Shown piece after piece: positions 53,727 through 62,822 of a stretch of 64,000 nt of DNA. This DNA comes from Macellibacteroides fermentans. GTDB taxonomy: Bacteria; Bacteroidota; Bacteroidia; Bacteroidales; Tannerellaceae. The first letter of the stretch is position 1, and every line of letters starts with the position of its first letter. The DNA lies in NCBI RefSeq assembly GCF_013409575.1, contig NZ_JACCCY010000001.1, positions 62,001 through 126,000 of the forward strand, given 5' to 3'. Under the pieces are notes generated by a model. It made no database searches. It was given only the letters and a program-made list of their open reading frames with translations, and was not told the DNA's origin. The translations under genes were made by a program, and so were the position numbers.

Positions 53727-54080
53727 ATGACAAAAGTACAAGCTTTACTGGCGGGATTACCCGATGAAACTAAACAACAATTTATTCCGCTGTTTGGAAA
53801 TGTGGACAAGTTTTATACTGTTATGTATCTGATAGCAAAAAACGAACATATTACCGGTAATGAAAAGCCGGATCGTTACCAGGAGAGACTGGATGTAATC
53901 CGCCGGATTCGAAGCAAGGTCGAAAATATAGTTACATCATTCGGATTGGATGGTTCGGAACTGGTTGCCGATGTTGCCAGCGACTATTTTGAAGACTATG
54001 TTAATTTTAGGGAGCCTTCCATTATGCTTACGAACGAAGAGTTTATCGAAACAATTAATAAAATAGCCGCTTTTAATTAA
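53727..54080 (+). CDS. Small unknown cytoplasmic protein
   Basis: Not recognised. 117 residues, acidic and predicted largely helical (MTKVQALLAGLPDETKQQFI, ERLDVIRRIRSKVENIVTSF, TNEEFIETINKIAAFN). It has no signal peptide, membrane segment or Cys motif. It has its own promoter and the frame is clean. ATG 53727 is preferred over TTG 53718. It is transcribed toward the EptA-like gene, which has a separate promoter. Confidence 0.7.
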   Translation: MTKVQALLAGLPDETKQQFIPLFGNVDKFYTVMYLIAKNEHITGNEKPDRYQERLDVIRRIRSKVENIVTSFGLDGSELVADVASDYFEDYVNFREPSIMLTNEEFIETINKIAAFN

Positions 54081-54112
54081 TACTTAATAGCTTGTTAGTG
54101 TTTAAATTTGAT

Positions 54113-54120
54113 TACATTTG
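54113..54120 (+). promoter_or_regulatory. -7 box, EptA-like gene promoter
   Basis: TACATTTG, 62 bases before ATG 54183. Confidence 0.6.
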
Positions 54121-54182
54121 CTGGTTTTATTTTTTATAATAAAGGTTTTAATAGGTGTTTTGAATTGTAAGTAGTTGAATAT

Positions 54183-55898
54183 ATGGCCCATTTCTCAAAA
54201 ATTGTTCGTTGGATTGTAAGTCAGGAGCATCTGTATTTCTTATTCTCCCTGTTGCTTATTGTCCCAAATCTGGTTTTTTTTGTTACGGAGCCATTCTCTA
54301 TCACAGTAGGAATTGCAGCTATCTTAATCCCTCTGGCTTGTGTTATGTGGCTGTTGCTGGTATTCAAAAAGCCTGGAATAATGGTGTGGCTGCTTCTTCC
54401 CAAGTTTATTCTGGATGGGGGACAACTTATTCTGCTTTATCTTTTCGGAGAATCGGTTGTTGCCGTAGATATGTTTTTAAACCTTACCAGTTCGAATGCT
54501 TCGGAAGCAGGTGAATTGGTCGGAAATATATTGGTAATTATCCTCTGTGTTTTCTTTTTATATACATTGCCCACATTGTATCTTGCGTATCGCTCTGTGC
54601 GACTGAAAGATAAATTGTCGCAAAGTTTTAGAAAGAAGTGGGCTTTAGTGGCCTTGGCAATTTTTATAGCAGGCGGCACCTCCTATATATTAACCCCCGA
54701 TAGAGAACAGGAAGTCTCTTTTAAAAAGGATGTTTATCCGGTCAATGCTCTTTATAATCTTTATTTTGCAATAGAGAAAGCTGGTAAAAACAAAAGATAC
54801 CATGAAACTTCGGCCCATTTTACATTTAATGCAAAGAAGGATGAAACATCTTCTAAAAGGGAAATTGTAGTGCTTGTTGTAGGAGAAACCTCCCGGGCGA
54901 TGGAATGGAGTTTGTATGGCTACGAAAGAGAAACGACTCCTCGGCTAGGTAAACAGGATGGATTGGTGCATTTTACCGATGTAATTACTCAATCTAATAA
55001 TACACATAAGAGTGTACCCATAATTCTTTCGGCAGCTTCGGCCGAAAACTATGAGGTGATATACAGTCAGAAAAGTATTGTGACTGCCTTTAAAGAGGCT
55101 GGATATAAAACAGTTGTTATTGCCAATCAGAAGCTTACCACCTCAATGATCGGTGCTTTTTATCGTGAAGCCGATCAATTTATTGATCTCAGCTCTTTCA
55201 AAACAGGCAGTCTTCTAACCTCTTTGCACGACGGGGCCGTTCTGCCTTATGTAGATAAAGCAATTAAGGAAAATACAGGCAATTTATTTATTGTGCTTCA
55301 TACCTATGGATCTCATTTCAATTACCATGAAAGATATCCAAAGGAGTTTAGTATGTTTAAGCCTGATAAAGTGGCCGGAATACGTGCTGCTTATAAAAAA
55401 GAAATGCGCAATGCTTACGATAACTCGATACTTTATACAGATTATATTTTATCCGAACTTATCTCGAAGCTTAAACAAACCGGCGACTGCACATCGTTGG
55501 TATATCTGTCTGATCACGGTGAAGATATTTTTGACGATGCGCGTGCCAGATATTTACATGCATCGCCAATTCCAACTTACTACCAGCTTCATATTCCGTA
55601 TATTATCTGGTTCTCGGATGTATTCAGAACAGAATGGCCCGAAAAGTACAATGCGGCCGTCAATCATCAGACAACTCCTGTAAGTACCAACAGTGTATTT
55701 CATACCGTTCTTGATTTAGGAGGTGTCAGTACATCGGAATCCGATTCTTCTTTTGCACTTACACAGCCGGCATTTAAGGTACGCGACCGTATGTATCTGG
55801 GAGATCATGATGATCCGATTCCTTTCTGGAAAATAGGGTTAAAAGAGCTTGATTTTAAAATGCTCGATAAATGGCAATTAACTTATGGCGAAAGATGA
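54183..55898 (+). CDS. Phosphoethanolamine transferase (EptA/sulfatase-fold)
   Basis: A 571-residue inner-membrane enzyme with five N-terminal helices (to about residue 175) and a periplasmic alkaline-phosphatase-like domain. The nucleophile is Thr 236 in VVGETSRAMEWSLYGYERE; TQSNNTHKSVPIILS, FIVLHTYGSHFNYHERYP and YLSDHGED supply further metal and substrate residues. The family moves phosphoethanolamine from phosphatidylethanolamine to lipid A (EptA, polymyxin resistance) or other envelope glycolipids; the actual acceptor here is not known. It converges on the sensor kinase genes with only 13 bases between stops. Confidence 0.9.
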   Translation: MAHFSKIVRWIVSQEHLYFLFSLLLIVPNLVFFVTEPFSITVGIAAILIPLACVMWLLLVFKKPGIMVWLLLPKFILDGGQLILLYLFGESVVAVDMFLNLTSSNASEAGELVGNILVIILCVFFLYTLPTLYLAYRSVRLKDKLSQSFRKKWALVALAIFIAGGTSYILTPDREQEVSFKKDVYPVNALYNLYFAIEKAGKNKRYHETSAHFTFNAKKDETSSKREIVVLVVGETSRAMEWSLYGYERETTPRLGKQDGLVHFTDVITQSNNTHKSVPIILSAASAENYEVIYSQKSIVTAFKEAGYKTVVIANQKLTTSMIGAFYREADQFIDLSSFKTGSLLTSLHDGAVLPYVDKAIKENTGNLFIVLHTYGSHFNYHERYPKEFSMFKPDKVAGIRAAYKKEMRNAYDNSILYTDYILSELISKLKQTGDCTSLVYLSDHGEDIFDDARARYLHASPIPTYYQLHIPYIIWFSDVFRTEWPEKYNAAVNHQTTPVSTNSVFHTVLDLGGVSTSESDSSFALTQPAFKVRDRMYLGDHDDPIPFWKIGLKELDFKMLDKWQLTYGER

Positions 55899-55901
55899 TA
55901 G

Positions 55902-55916
55902 GCTAAAGTTTTTAGC
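55902..55916. terminator. Tiny hairpin across two convergent stops
   Basis: GCTAAA and TTTAGC form a 6-bp stem with a GTT loop, covering the gap and the hybrid kinase stop. It is the only candidate terminator between the two genes, and it is weak. Confidence 0.3.
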
Positions 55917-58900
55917 TTAGAAAGTTAGCGATGGTTTCATTCAGTAGTTTTACATCTACGGGTTTGGATAGATACTCTGATGCTCCGGCTTTTTTGGCTG
56001 TTTCAATGTCGGAATCAAATACATAGGCCGAAAGCATAATGATCGGGATTGTATTTGATTCTTTTCTTATGATTGTAAGAGCATCCAGCCCCGACATAAC
56101 AGGCATCTTATTATCCATCAGAATCAAATCAATGTTTTCTCTTCTGAATATATCAATTGCCTCTTTGCCGTTCTTAGCTCTGATCAATTGATACTTATTC
56201 TTAAGAATGGTTTTAACCAACAGAAAGTTACTATCTTCATCTTCGGCAATCAGGATCGTTGATAAGCCATTCTTTGGTTGATTGGTTACTTGTATCTGTT
56301 GACTGTAGTCTTTGACTCCTTTATCGCAGTTGGGTACGATGCCATCCATTTCATAGGAAGCAGCATCCTGATCGGGTATGCGAACTTCAAAGCGTGTTCC
56401 TTCTCCTTGCTTGGATGTTACTTGAATGGTGCCATTGAACCTATCTACAATTACCTTGCAAATCGATAATCCCAGCCCGGCTCCCTGAGTAAATTCATTT
56501 TTCTTATAGAACCGGTTAAATACATTGTTTAGATCTTCTTCGGCAATACCCCGGCCTGTATCTTCAACAAAGAATTTGAGATATCCCTCTTTTTCTTTCG
56601 TGTAGCCAACTTTAATATAACCTTTAGTTGTAAACTTGATGGCGTTGTTTATCAAGTTTGTTATCACCTGATTCAGTCGGATACAGTCAATCATCAGAAT
56701 TGATGTTTCATTAGGCACCTCCTTTATCAAGCGCAGATTGGATGGTATAATTACCTGATGTGTATTAATAATTTGCTCAATCAATTCGTTCACATCGCAG
56801 CGGATATTCTTAAAGAGCATGGATCCACTTTCAATCCGTGCCAGATCCAAGATGTCTGATATAAGAGCCAAAAGCAATCTGCAGTTGTTGTTGATTGCGT
56901 CAATAAAGATAAGTCTATCTTCCTGGTCATATTCATCATCACAGGTTAGCAGGTTTGAGAATCCAACAATAGCATTTAGAGGCGTGCGAATCTCGTGACT
57001 CATATTTGCAAGAAAGGCACTTTTAAGTGCATCCGATTGCTTTGCTTTATCCCGGGCTGCTACAAGTTCTTCTTCCGTCTGTTTATACGACTGGATATCA
57101 ATTACTATTCCAAAAATGAATTTCTTCGTACTCGCTTTGGGATCGTACATGGATGATAAACGGAATTCAAACCAGTTATATCCCTTATTATTTACTTTAA
57201 TACGGGCTTTAAAAGCAATCTTACCCTCCAGATAGTAATCAGAACTTATCAAATCATGGAAGAGTTCAACATCATCGGGGTGAAGCAGTTTAATGAATTC
57301 GTCGTTGCTAATTAGATGACTCCCATCGTCATAAATTTGATAATGACTGAAGAACAGGGGACTAAAGTTAATTCCTTCATGGCTTTCGGGTATTCGAAGG
57401 GTAAAAATACTACCATTATTCATAGCAATATCCATCAGTTCGTTTTGAATCAGTTCGTTGGAGATATCTGTAAATGTAATAACGGTTCCATAGGCAATAC
57501 CATCTCTGTAAATTCCTGCGATGTCTCCTTTAATAGGAAAATCTTTTACATTTGGAGATTTGATATAGGCAGTTTTATCAAATGAGAGGTTCTTTTCTTT
57601 TCCTTTTGTAGATAAGATCATTTCTTGTAGATAATATGTATTACCTGGAAGATGAATATCCAGTAAGGTGAAAAGGTTTGCTCCTATGTAGGAGGTGGCA
57701 TCTCCTTTCAATTTCAAAAACTGCATGGCAGCCTTATTTATTGTTAATATGCAATTAGCTAAATCTAAGGATATTACACCTTCTGGGATTGATTTAAGCG
57801 ACAGTTCAAGCTCTTTACCTTGTTTAAGTAATTTATGCAGCGTATCTTTTTTCTGTCTGCTTTCTTCTTTATATAGAAGTATTAGTTGAGTGATGGCAAC
57901 TAAAATAAAAACAAATACAATGCCTCCTCCGGTTTGCAGAGGTATTTTATATTTCTCATAAAACGGCATGTGGGCGATAAGCGTATTTTTAGGAAGATCT
58001 TTAATATTCAAGTCCCATTTTTTTATCTCTCTCCAGTCGAAGACAGGAACTTGCTCCATGTCTTTTATTGGGATGGATTTAATGGAGCGGCCTTTAAGTA
58101 CTTCAAGAGCTGTTTGGGCTGTAAGTTGAGCTTGTTTATTGGTGGGCACCATATATCCACCCAGGCTTCCATCTCCAAAACCCTGATTATTAACGAGGAA
58201 AAAGGGTGCAGATGATTCATGTGCCAGGTTAGAATAGAAACTATTCCACTTGGGCATGATAACAAATACATTTTTGGAATGATATTGATTCCAGTACATG
58301 ATGTCGTGAATATTCTCATCATATATGTTATAATACAACATTTTGTCTGAATGATTTTCCGGATTCATTTGTTTTTTAAAAGTATCCAACAAGCTTAATC
58401 CGGCAGGAGTTCCATCTACAATTACATTAAGCATCAACGTACTATCCTTTAGCAGTGTTTTTGCTAATTTATACACTTTGTTAAAATCCGGTTTTGCTAT
58501 AAAACCGGTAATGTTGGAGTGATTATCAATCAGATAATTGAAATAATGTGAAGTTCCACTGAACACGATTGGTACATTATAGGCAATATAGTGAGTAGAG
58601 GATAATAAGGAATAAGTAGCCTGATTATTGAAGGTGATAATTAAATCCGGTGGATTTTGTTCGTAGGAAACCATAAGGTCATTCATCCTTCTTATGTTTT
58701 CTTTATTGATAACAAAGTCTGTATTCATGTAATGTACCGATATGTTTACATCGACATTGTTCTCATCAAAATACTGTTTAACCCCCTGGGTTAATTCATC
58801 CTGCCATACAGGCCCCTCATTGTTTGAGTGAATAAGTAATATATTGTAGGAATCCTTGTGTTTTTTTGCATCAGAACACGATATACTAAGAATGCTGATA

Positions 58901-58968
58901 ACAACAAACAGGATTGTTGCCACAAGATACTTCAGATTATGTTCAATTTTAAGTTTACTCATTTTCAT
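55912..58968 (-). CDS. Hybrid sensor kinase with periplasmic ABC_sub_bind-like sensor and receiver
   Basis: About 1018 residues. A lipoprotein-like or signal-anchor N-terminus (VVISILSISCSD) is followed by a ~320-residue periplasmic domain resembling the ABC transporter substrate-binding family (ABC_sub_bind), with NILLIHSNNEGPVWQDEL at the start and LVNNQGFGDGSLGGYM. One membrane helix (~355) follows, then two PAS regions, HisKA (MSHEIRTPLNAIVGFSNLL), HATPase (FVEDTGRGIAEED, GAGLGLSICKVI) and a C-terminal receiver with Asp in LILMDNKMP. No DNA-binding domain. It is a paralogue of the kinase just upstream, whose stop codon it overlaps (ATGAGTAA at 58962); starts 58968 and 58962 are both possible, and the TTG at 58980 is unlikely. 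Confidence 0.92.
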   Translation of the reverse strand: MKMSKLKIEHNLKYLVATILFVVISILSISCSDAKKHKDSYNILLIHSNNEGPVWQDELTQGVKQYFDENNVDVNISVHYMNTDFVINKENIRRMNDLMVSYEQNPPDLIITFNNQATYSLLSSTHYIAYNVPIVFSGTSHYFNYLIDNHSNITGFIAKPDFNKVYKLAKTLLKDSTLMLNVIVDGTPAGLSLLDTFKKQMNPENHSDKMLYYNIYDENIHDIMYWNQYHSKNVFVIMPKWNSFYSNLAHESSAPFFLVNNQGFGDGSLGGYMVPTNKQAQLTAQTALEVLKGRSIKSIPIKDMEQVPVFDWREIKKWDLNIKDLPKNTLIAHMPFYEKYKIPLQTGGGIVFVFILVAITQLILLYKEESRQKKDTLHKLLKQGKELELSLKSIPEGVISLDLANCILTINKAAMQFLKLKGDATSYIGANLFTLLDIHLPGNTYYLQEMILSTKGKEKNLSFDKTAYIKSPNVKDFPIKGDIAGIYRDGIAYGTVITFTDISNELIQNELMDIAMNNGSIFTLRIPESHEGINFSPLFFSHYQIYDDGSHLISNDEFIKLLHPDDVELFHDLISSDYYLEGKIAFKARIKVNNKGYNWFEFRLSSMYDPKASTKKFIFGIVIDIQSYKQTEEELVAARDKAKQSDALKSAFLANMSHEIRTPLNAIVGFSNLLTCDDEYDQEDRLIFIDAINNNCRLLLALISDILDLARIESGSMLFKNIRCDVNELIEQIINTHQVIIPSNLRLIKEVPNETSILMIDCIRLNQVITNLINNAIKFTTKGYIKVGYTKEKEGYLKFFVEDTGRGIAEEDLNNVFNRFYKKNEFTQGAGLGLSICKVIVDRFNGTIQVTSKQGEGTRFEVRIPDQDAASYEMDGIVPNCDKGVKDYSQQIQVTNQPKNGLSTILIAEDEDSNFLLVKTILKNKYQLIRAKNGKEAIDIFRRENIDLILMDNKMPVMSGLDALTIIRKESNTIPIIMLSAYVFDSDIETAKKAGASEYLSKPVDVKLLNETIANFLS

Positions 58969-61627
58969 ACGAAGCTTCAATTACACTTGAATAGGGTAGG
59001 ACCACCGTAAATTTTGATCCTTCACCATGAACCGATTGAACAGAAATTTCACCACCCATGCGTTCAACAATCACTTTACAAATAGAAAGGCCTAATCCTC
59101 CTCCCTGACTAAAGTTATCTGTCTTATAAAAACGTTCGAAGATCTTTTTTTGTTCTTTAAGAGAAATACCCAATCCTGAATCTTCGACATAGAAAATCAG
59201 ATTCTTATTTTTGGAAAGGATACAACCAACTTCAATAAAGCCATCATGTGTAAATTTAAATGAGTTGTTAATGAGATTACGGATCAATTGTCTTAATCTC
59301 AATGAGTCGGCATTAATAAATACAGGTTCCTTTGGTAAATTCTTTTTAAGTGCGACGTATGGACTTAGGATTGTTTTTTCGGAGGCCAGCGTCTCTTCTA
59401 TGATTAATGTTAGGTTGCATACTTCAGGATTAAATGGCAGGCCACTCTCAATCCTTGACAAGTCTAGTATGTCATTTATTAGTGTAAGCAGTATTTCGCA
59501 CTTTTCATTAATTGTAGTTACAAAGATACTTTTCTCTTCGGCTGAGAAATTATCATCGGATGTAAGTAGATTCGAGAATCCTACAATTGCATTTAATGGA
59601 GTACGTATCTCGTGACTCATATTAGAAAGGAAGATACTTTTAAGCTTATCAGATTCTTCCGCTTTGTCCTTTGCAATCCGCAGGTTTTCTTCTGTCTCTT
59701 TGAATGTTTGAATACTCATACACAGTCCAAAAAGTGTGAATGAGGTAGAAAGGGCCGGATTATTGATGTAAGTTACATTGAAACTCCACCACTCATATTT
59801 ATTATTAATGTATATACGTATTTGGATGGTCAGTTTGTCACTCTTTCGGTCCAGAATATGTTTGATCTGTTTATTCCAATTCCCGTAGTCTTCCGGATGA
59901 ATCATTCCTTCAAAAACATCCGAATGGATGGTATGTTTACCGTTGTCATACACTCCGGTCTCTCTGAAGAAGACCTCTTCAAATACAAAAACATCTTTTT
60001 TTCCGTTGTAACGCCACGCATATACATGTGCATCCCCCATGGCCAGCGTATGAAGCTCTTTTTTTATGAATTCGTCTGTTATATCTTTAAAAGAGATAAT
60101 CCAGCCCGTATAATTATCCATTGTTAGTAATGAACTGACAGTTCCCTCAATTAAAAGAGACTGATTTTCTGATGTAACAATAGTAGCCCCTTTATCAAGC
60201 TGATAAGAGAGATAGAACTTGTCTAAGGAATTGAAAATATCTGCTAAATAATTGTCACGACCTCTTAATGTTATATTTAAAACAGAGAAAATATCGGCAC
60301 CAATGTATTCGTGCATATCTTTTTTTAACCCCAAACAATCCAATGCAGCTTGATTAATTGCAAAGATTCGCTTGTTATTGTCAATGGAAATTACCGATTC
60401 TCGAATTGATTTCATGGTAACCTCCAACTCTTCACGTTTATTTAGTAATAGGTTTTGAGCTAGTTTCTTATCTTTTTTCTCTTTATTTAAAATATATATC
60501 AAAGATACAGTAATGAAAACGATAAACAAACCTGAAAAAACTAGTACATAAATAATAAGATTACTATATCTGATACGCATCGGCATATTGAGAATAATGC
60601 TGTTAGCCGGCAGCTTATCAATTGGGATATTCCATCGTTGCAATTGTTGCCAATTAAATATGGGTTTAAGCTCTATTGCTTTAACAGGTATTGAAGCAAC
60701 TGGAGTGCCAGTTAAAATTTTGGCAGCCATAATTCCTGCTTCATATCCAACCTCATAATTTTCGGCCATATAACCTCCAATCCGTCCATCTCCAAACCCC
60801 TCATTGTTTACCATAAGAAAAGGGGCAGTTCCCATGTGAGGCAAGTCCGAGTAAAAATCGGACCATTTAGCCATAATGCAAAAACTGTGAGGCCGATAGG
60901 TCATGCTTTCCATTAATTGGCGGCCGTTTATTTTATTTATATTCTTAATAGATATATAAACCGAGTCGTTCGATTCCATTTCCAATGGTTCCCAGACATC
61001 CAGCTGTAAACTATCCTCTTTAATAACTGTATTTGGTATGGTTATTAAGTGAGTCTTTGCGTCATTTATAGCTGCTCTGCCTGCATAAGAATCTTCTGCG
61101 ATTATTTGAATGCTGTTTATTTTACCAAAAAGTTGAACTGCAAGTCTGTAGGTTTGCCTAAAATTGGGCTCATTTGTAATTCCTGTAATATTTTCGTGAG
61201 TATGTTTTTCAATTAATTCAGATATAACATAATCAATTCCCGCAAAGACTACAGGTTTGGAATGTGTATATGGATGCTCTGTGGCAAAGAAAGAAGAAAA
61301 ACAGTCGTCGTCAGCCACAATAATCAAATCCAATGGTTTTGAGCTGTAGCTATCCAGTAACTTGTTTATCTCGTTTTGTTTGGCCTCTTCGGTCCTTAAC
61401 TCTGTAGAAAGATAGTATTCCTTAACTTGGGTATCTAAGTTCTCATCATCAAAGGCTTCTTTAATACCCTTGTTTAGATCCTCTACCCAACTATCGTTTT
61501 TATTGAAAGAATGAATTACCAATACATTGTGGGGCTTTTTATTTTGCACAGAATTACATGCATAAAGTGATACTATCACTATGCACAAAACGGTTAGCCA
61601 AAGGAATAAACTATATTTAATATTCAC
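58955..61627 (-). CDS. Sensor kinase with periplasmic ABC_sub_bind-like sensor, no receiver
   Basis: 890 residues, same plan as the downstream paralogue without the receiver. An N-terminal anchor ends in a Cys (VIVSLYACNSVQ), then a periplasmic sensor (VLVIHSFNKNDSWVEDL; MVNNEGFGDGRIGGYMAEN), one membrane helix near residues 355-380 (YSNLIIYVLVFSGLFIVFIT), two PAS regions, HisKA (MSHEIRTPLNAIVGFSNLL) and HATPase (VEDSGLGISLKEQ, GGGLGLSICKVIVERMGG). Sequence blocks shared with the neighbour run through the whole length, so they arose by duplication. First in the two-gene operon; the ligand is not known. Confidence 0.92.
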   Translation of the reverse strand: MNIKYSLFLWLTVLCIVIVSLYACNSVQNKKPHNVLVIHSFNKNDSWVEDLNKGIKEAFDDENLDTQVKEYYLSTELRTEEAKQNEINKLLDSYSSKPLDLIIVADDDCFSSFFATEHPYTHSKPVVFAGIDYVISELIEKHTHENITGITNEPNFRQTYRLAVQLFGKINSIQIIAEDSYAGRAAINDAKTHLITIPNTVIKEDSLQLDVWEPLEMESNDSVYISIKNINKINGRQLMESMTYRPHSFCIMAKWSDFYSDLPHMGTAPFLMVNNEGFGDGRIGGYMAENYEVGYEAGIMAAKILTGTPVASIPVKAIELKPIFNWQQLQRWNIPIDKLPANSIILNMPMRIRYSNLIIYVLVFSGLFIVFITVSLIYILNKEKKDKKLAQNLLLNKREELEVTMKSIRESVISIDNNKRIFAINQAALDCLGLKKDMHEYIGADIFSVLNITLRGRDNYLADIFNSLDKFYLSYQLDKGATIVTSENQSLLIEGTVSSLLTMDNYTGWIISFKDITDEFIKKELHTLAMGDAHVYAWRYNGKKDVFVFEEVFFRETGVYDNGKHTIHSDVFEGMIHPEDYGNWNKQIKHILDRKSDKLTIQIRIYINNKYEWWSFNVTYINNPALSTSFTLFGLCMSIQTFKETEENLRIAKDKAEESDKLKSIFLSNMSHEIRTPLNAIVGFSNLLTSDDNFSAEEKSIFVTTINEKCEILLTLINDILDLSRIESGLPFNPEVCNLTLIIEETLASEKTILSPYVALKKNLPKEPVFINADSLRLRQLIRNLINNSFKFTHDGFIEVGCILSKNKNLIFYVEDSGLGISLKEQKKIFERFYKTDNFSQGGGLGLSICKVIVERMGGEISVQSVHGEGSKFTVVLPYSSVIEASYENE

Positions 61628-61695
61628 ATTAGTAGTTCATCAATTATAAACAGCAACAATTAGCTGCAAAAGCATTTTTGAGCTTTCGGTTTATG

Positions 61696-61703
61696 CAAAT
61701 ATA
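61696..61703 (-). promoter_or_regulatory. -7 box, tandem kinase operon promoter
   Basis: TATATTTG on the minus strand, about 68 bases before the kinase ATG at 61627. Confidence 0.6.
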
Positions 61704-61732
61704 GAAGAATTATTTGAATTTAAAAGGTTTTT

Positions 61733-62761
61733 TTAAGGGTTTTCTAATATCGCTAATTGCTGACGATTAGGCAAAAAAGGAATCATTCCTTTGGAATATT
61801 CAATCTGTTGATTTCCAATAGAATCCGTATAGATGATGAAATACTCGATCCCTTTAGTCTTTGTGACCAGCTTTCGCATAGCCTTTGTTCCCATGGCCAT
61901 GAAGGAAGTAGCATATGCATCGGCCGTCATACAATCGTCGGCCACAACCGTTGCACTTAATATATCTTGTTGTGCGGGGTATCCGGTTCTGGGATCTATC
62001 GTATGCGCGTATTTTTTTCCATCTTTTACGTAATAATTACGATAATTCCCAGATGTTGCAATACCACCTTTTTTACATAATTGAACCACCTCTTCAACTT
62101 CATTCTTCATTCCGGTGGTTTCGTCTTCGGGCTTATTAATTCCGATTCGCCAACAATCGCCCTGGGCATTTACTCCCTTCATGGTTACTTCACCACCAAT
62201 CTCCACCATGTAATTCTCAACACCTTCTTTCTCAAGTAATCGGGCAATAACATCACAAGCATATCCTTTGGCAATGGCTGAACAGTTTATTATTACTCTT
62301 GGATCATCTTTAACTATCCTTGATCCTTTCAAATGAATCTTTTGGTAGCCTACAAAAGATTTGATGCTATCAATCATTTGAGGCGTTACACTATCCATTT
62401 TGTTAAAACCGAATCCCCACAGGTTGACCATCGGCGCACAAGTGATATCAAAGACTCCGTCTGTAGCAGTTGATACTTCCAATGACTTGGTAAACACCTC
62501 CTTAAACCAGGGATCTACTTCTACAGGTTCGTTATTGTTTACCTTCGATATAATCGAGTTTGGATTGAACGGATTAAGAGAAAGATTGAATTGTTGAAGT
62601 TCGGCATCGATCTTTTCTGTCAGAAGCTCATGGGATTCATATTTGATATGATACAATGTATGAAATACTGTACCACTGTCTTCAAAATACTCTTTTTTAT
62701 AGCAGCCTGATAGGATAAAGACTATCCCCACAGCTGCAGTAAATGCAACAAGCTTAGTCAT
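61733..62761 (-). CDS. apbE: ApbE-family FAD:protein FMN transferase lipoprotein
   Basis: Attaches FMN covalently to threonine in target flavoproteins such as the NQR and RNF complexes, in the periplasm. About 342 residues. The lipoprotein signal TKLVAFTAAVGIVFILSGC fixes ATG 62761 as start; a longer frame from 62830 runs upstream of the promoter box. Family blocks: VNLWGFGFNKMD, VIINCSAIAKGYACDVIARL, MVEIGGEVTMKG, IATSGNYRNYY, AHTIDPRTGYPAQ and the metal-site region VVADDCMTADAYATSFMAMG. No NQR or RNF genes are in the window. Confidence 0.94.
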   Translation of the reverse strand: MTKLVAFTAAVGIVFILSGCYKKEYFEDSGTVFHTLYHIKYESHELLTEKIDAELQQFNLSLNPFNPNSIISKVNNNEPVEVDPWFKEVFTKSLEVSTATDGVFDITCAPMVNLWGFGFNKMDSVTPQMIDSIKSFVGYQKIHLKGSRIVKDDPRVIINCSAIAKGYACDVIARLLEKEGVENYMVEIGGEVTMKGVNAQGDCWRIGINKPEDETTGMKNEVEEVVQLCKKGGIATSGNYRNYYVKDGKKYAHTIDPRTGYPAQQDILSATVVADDCMTADAYATSFMAMGTKAMRKLVTKTKGIEYFIIYTDSIGNQQIEYSKGMIPFLPNRQQLAILENP

Positions 62762-62781
62762 ACGAATCTTTCTATTTTTTG

Positions 62782-62789
62782 CAAAGGTA
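62782..62789 (-). promoter_or_regulatory. -7 box, apbE promoter
   Basis: TACCTTTG on the minus strand, 20 bases before the chosen ATG at 62761. It supports that start over upstream ones. Confidence 0.7.
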
Positions 62790-62822
62790 TGAAATATTAT
62801 GGTTTGACTATTAAAATTCTCA

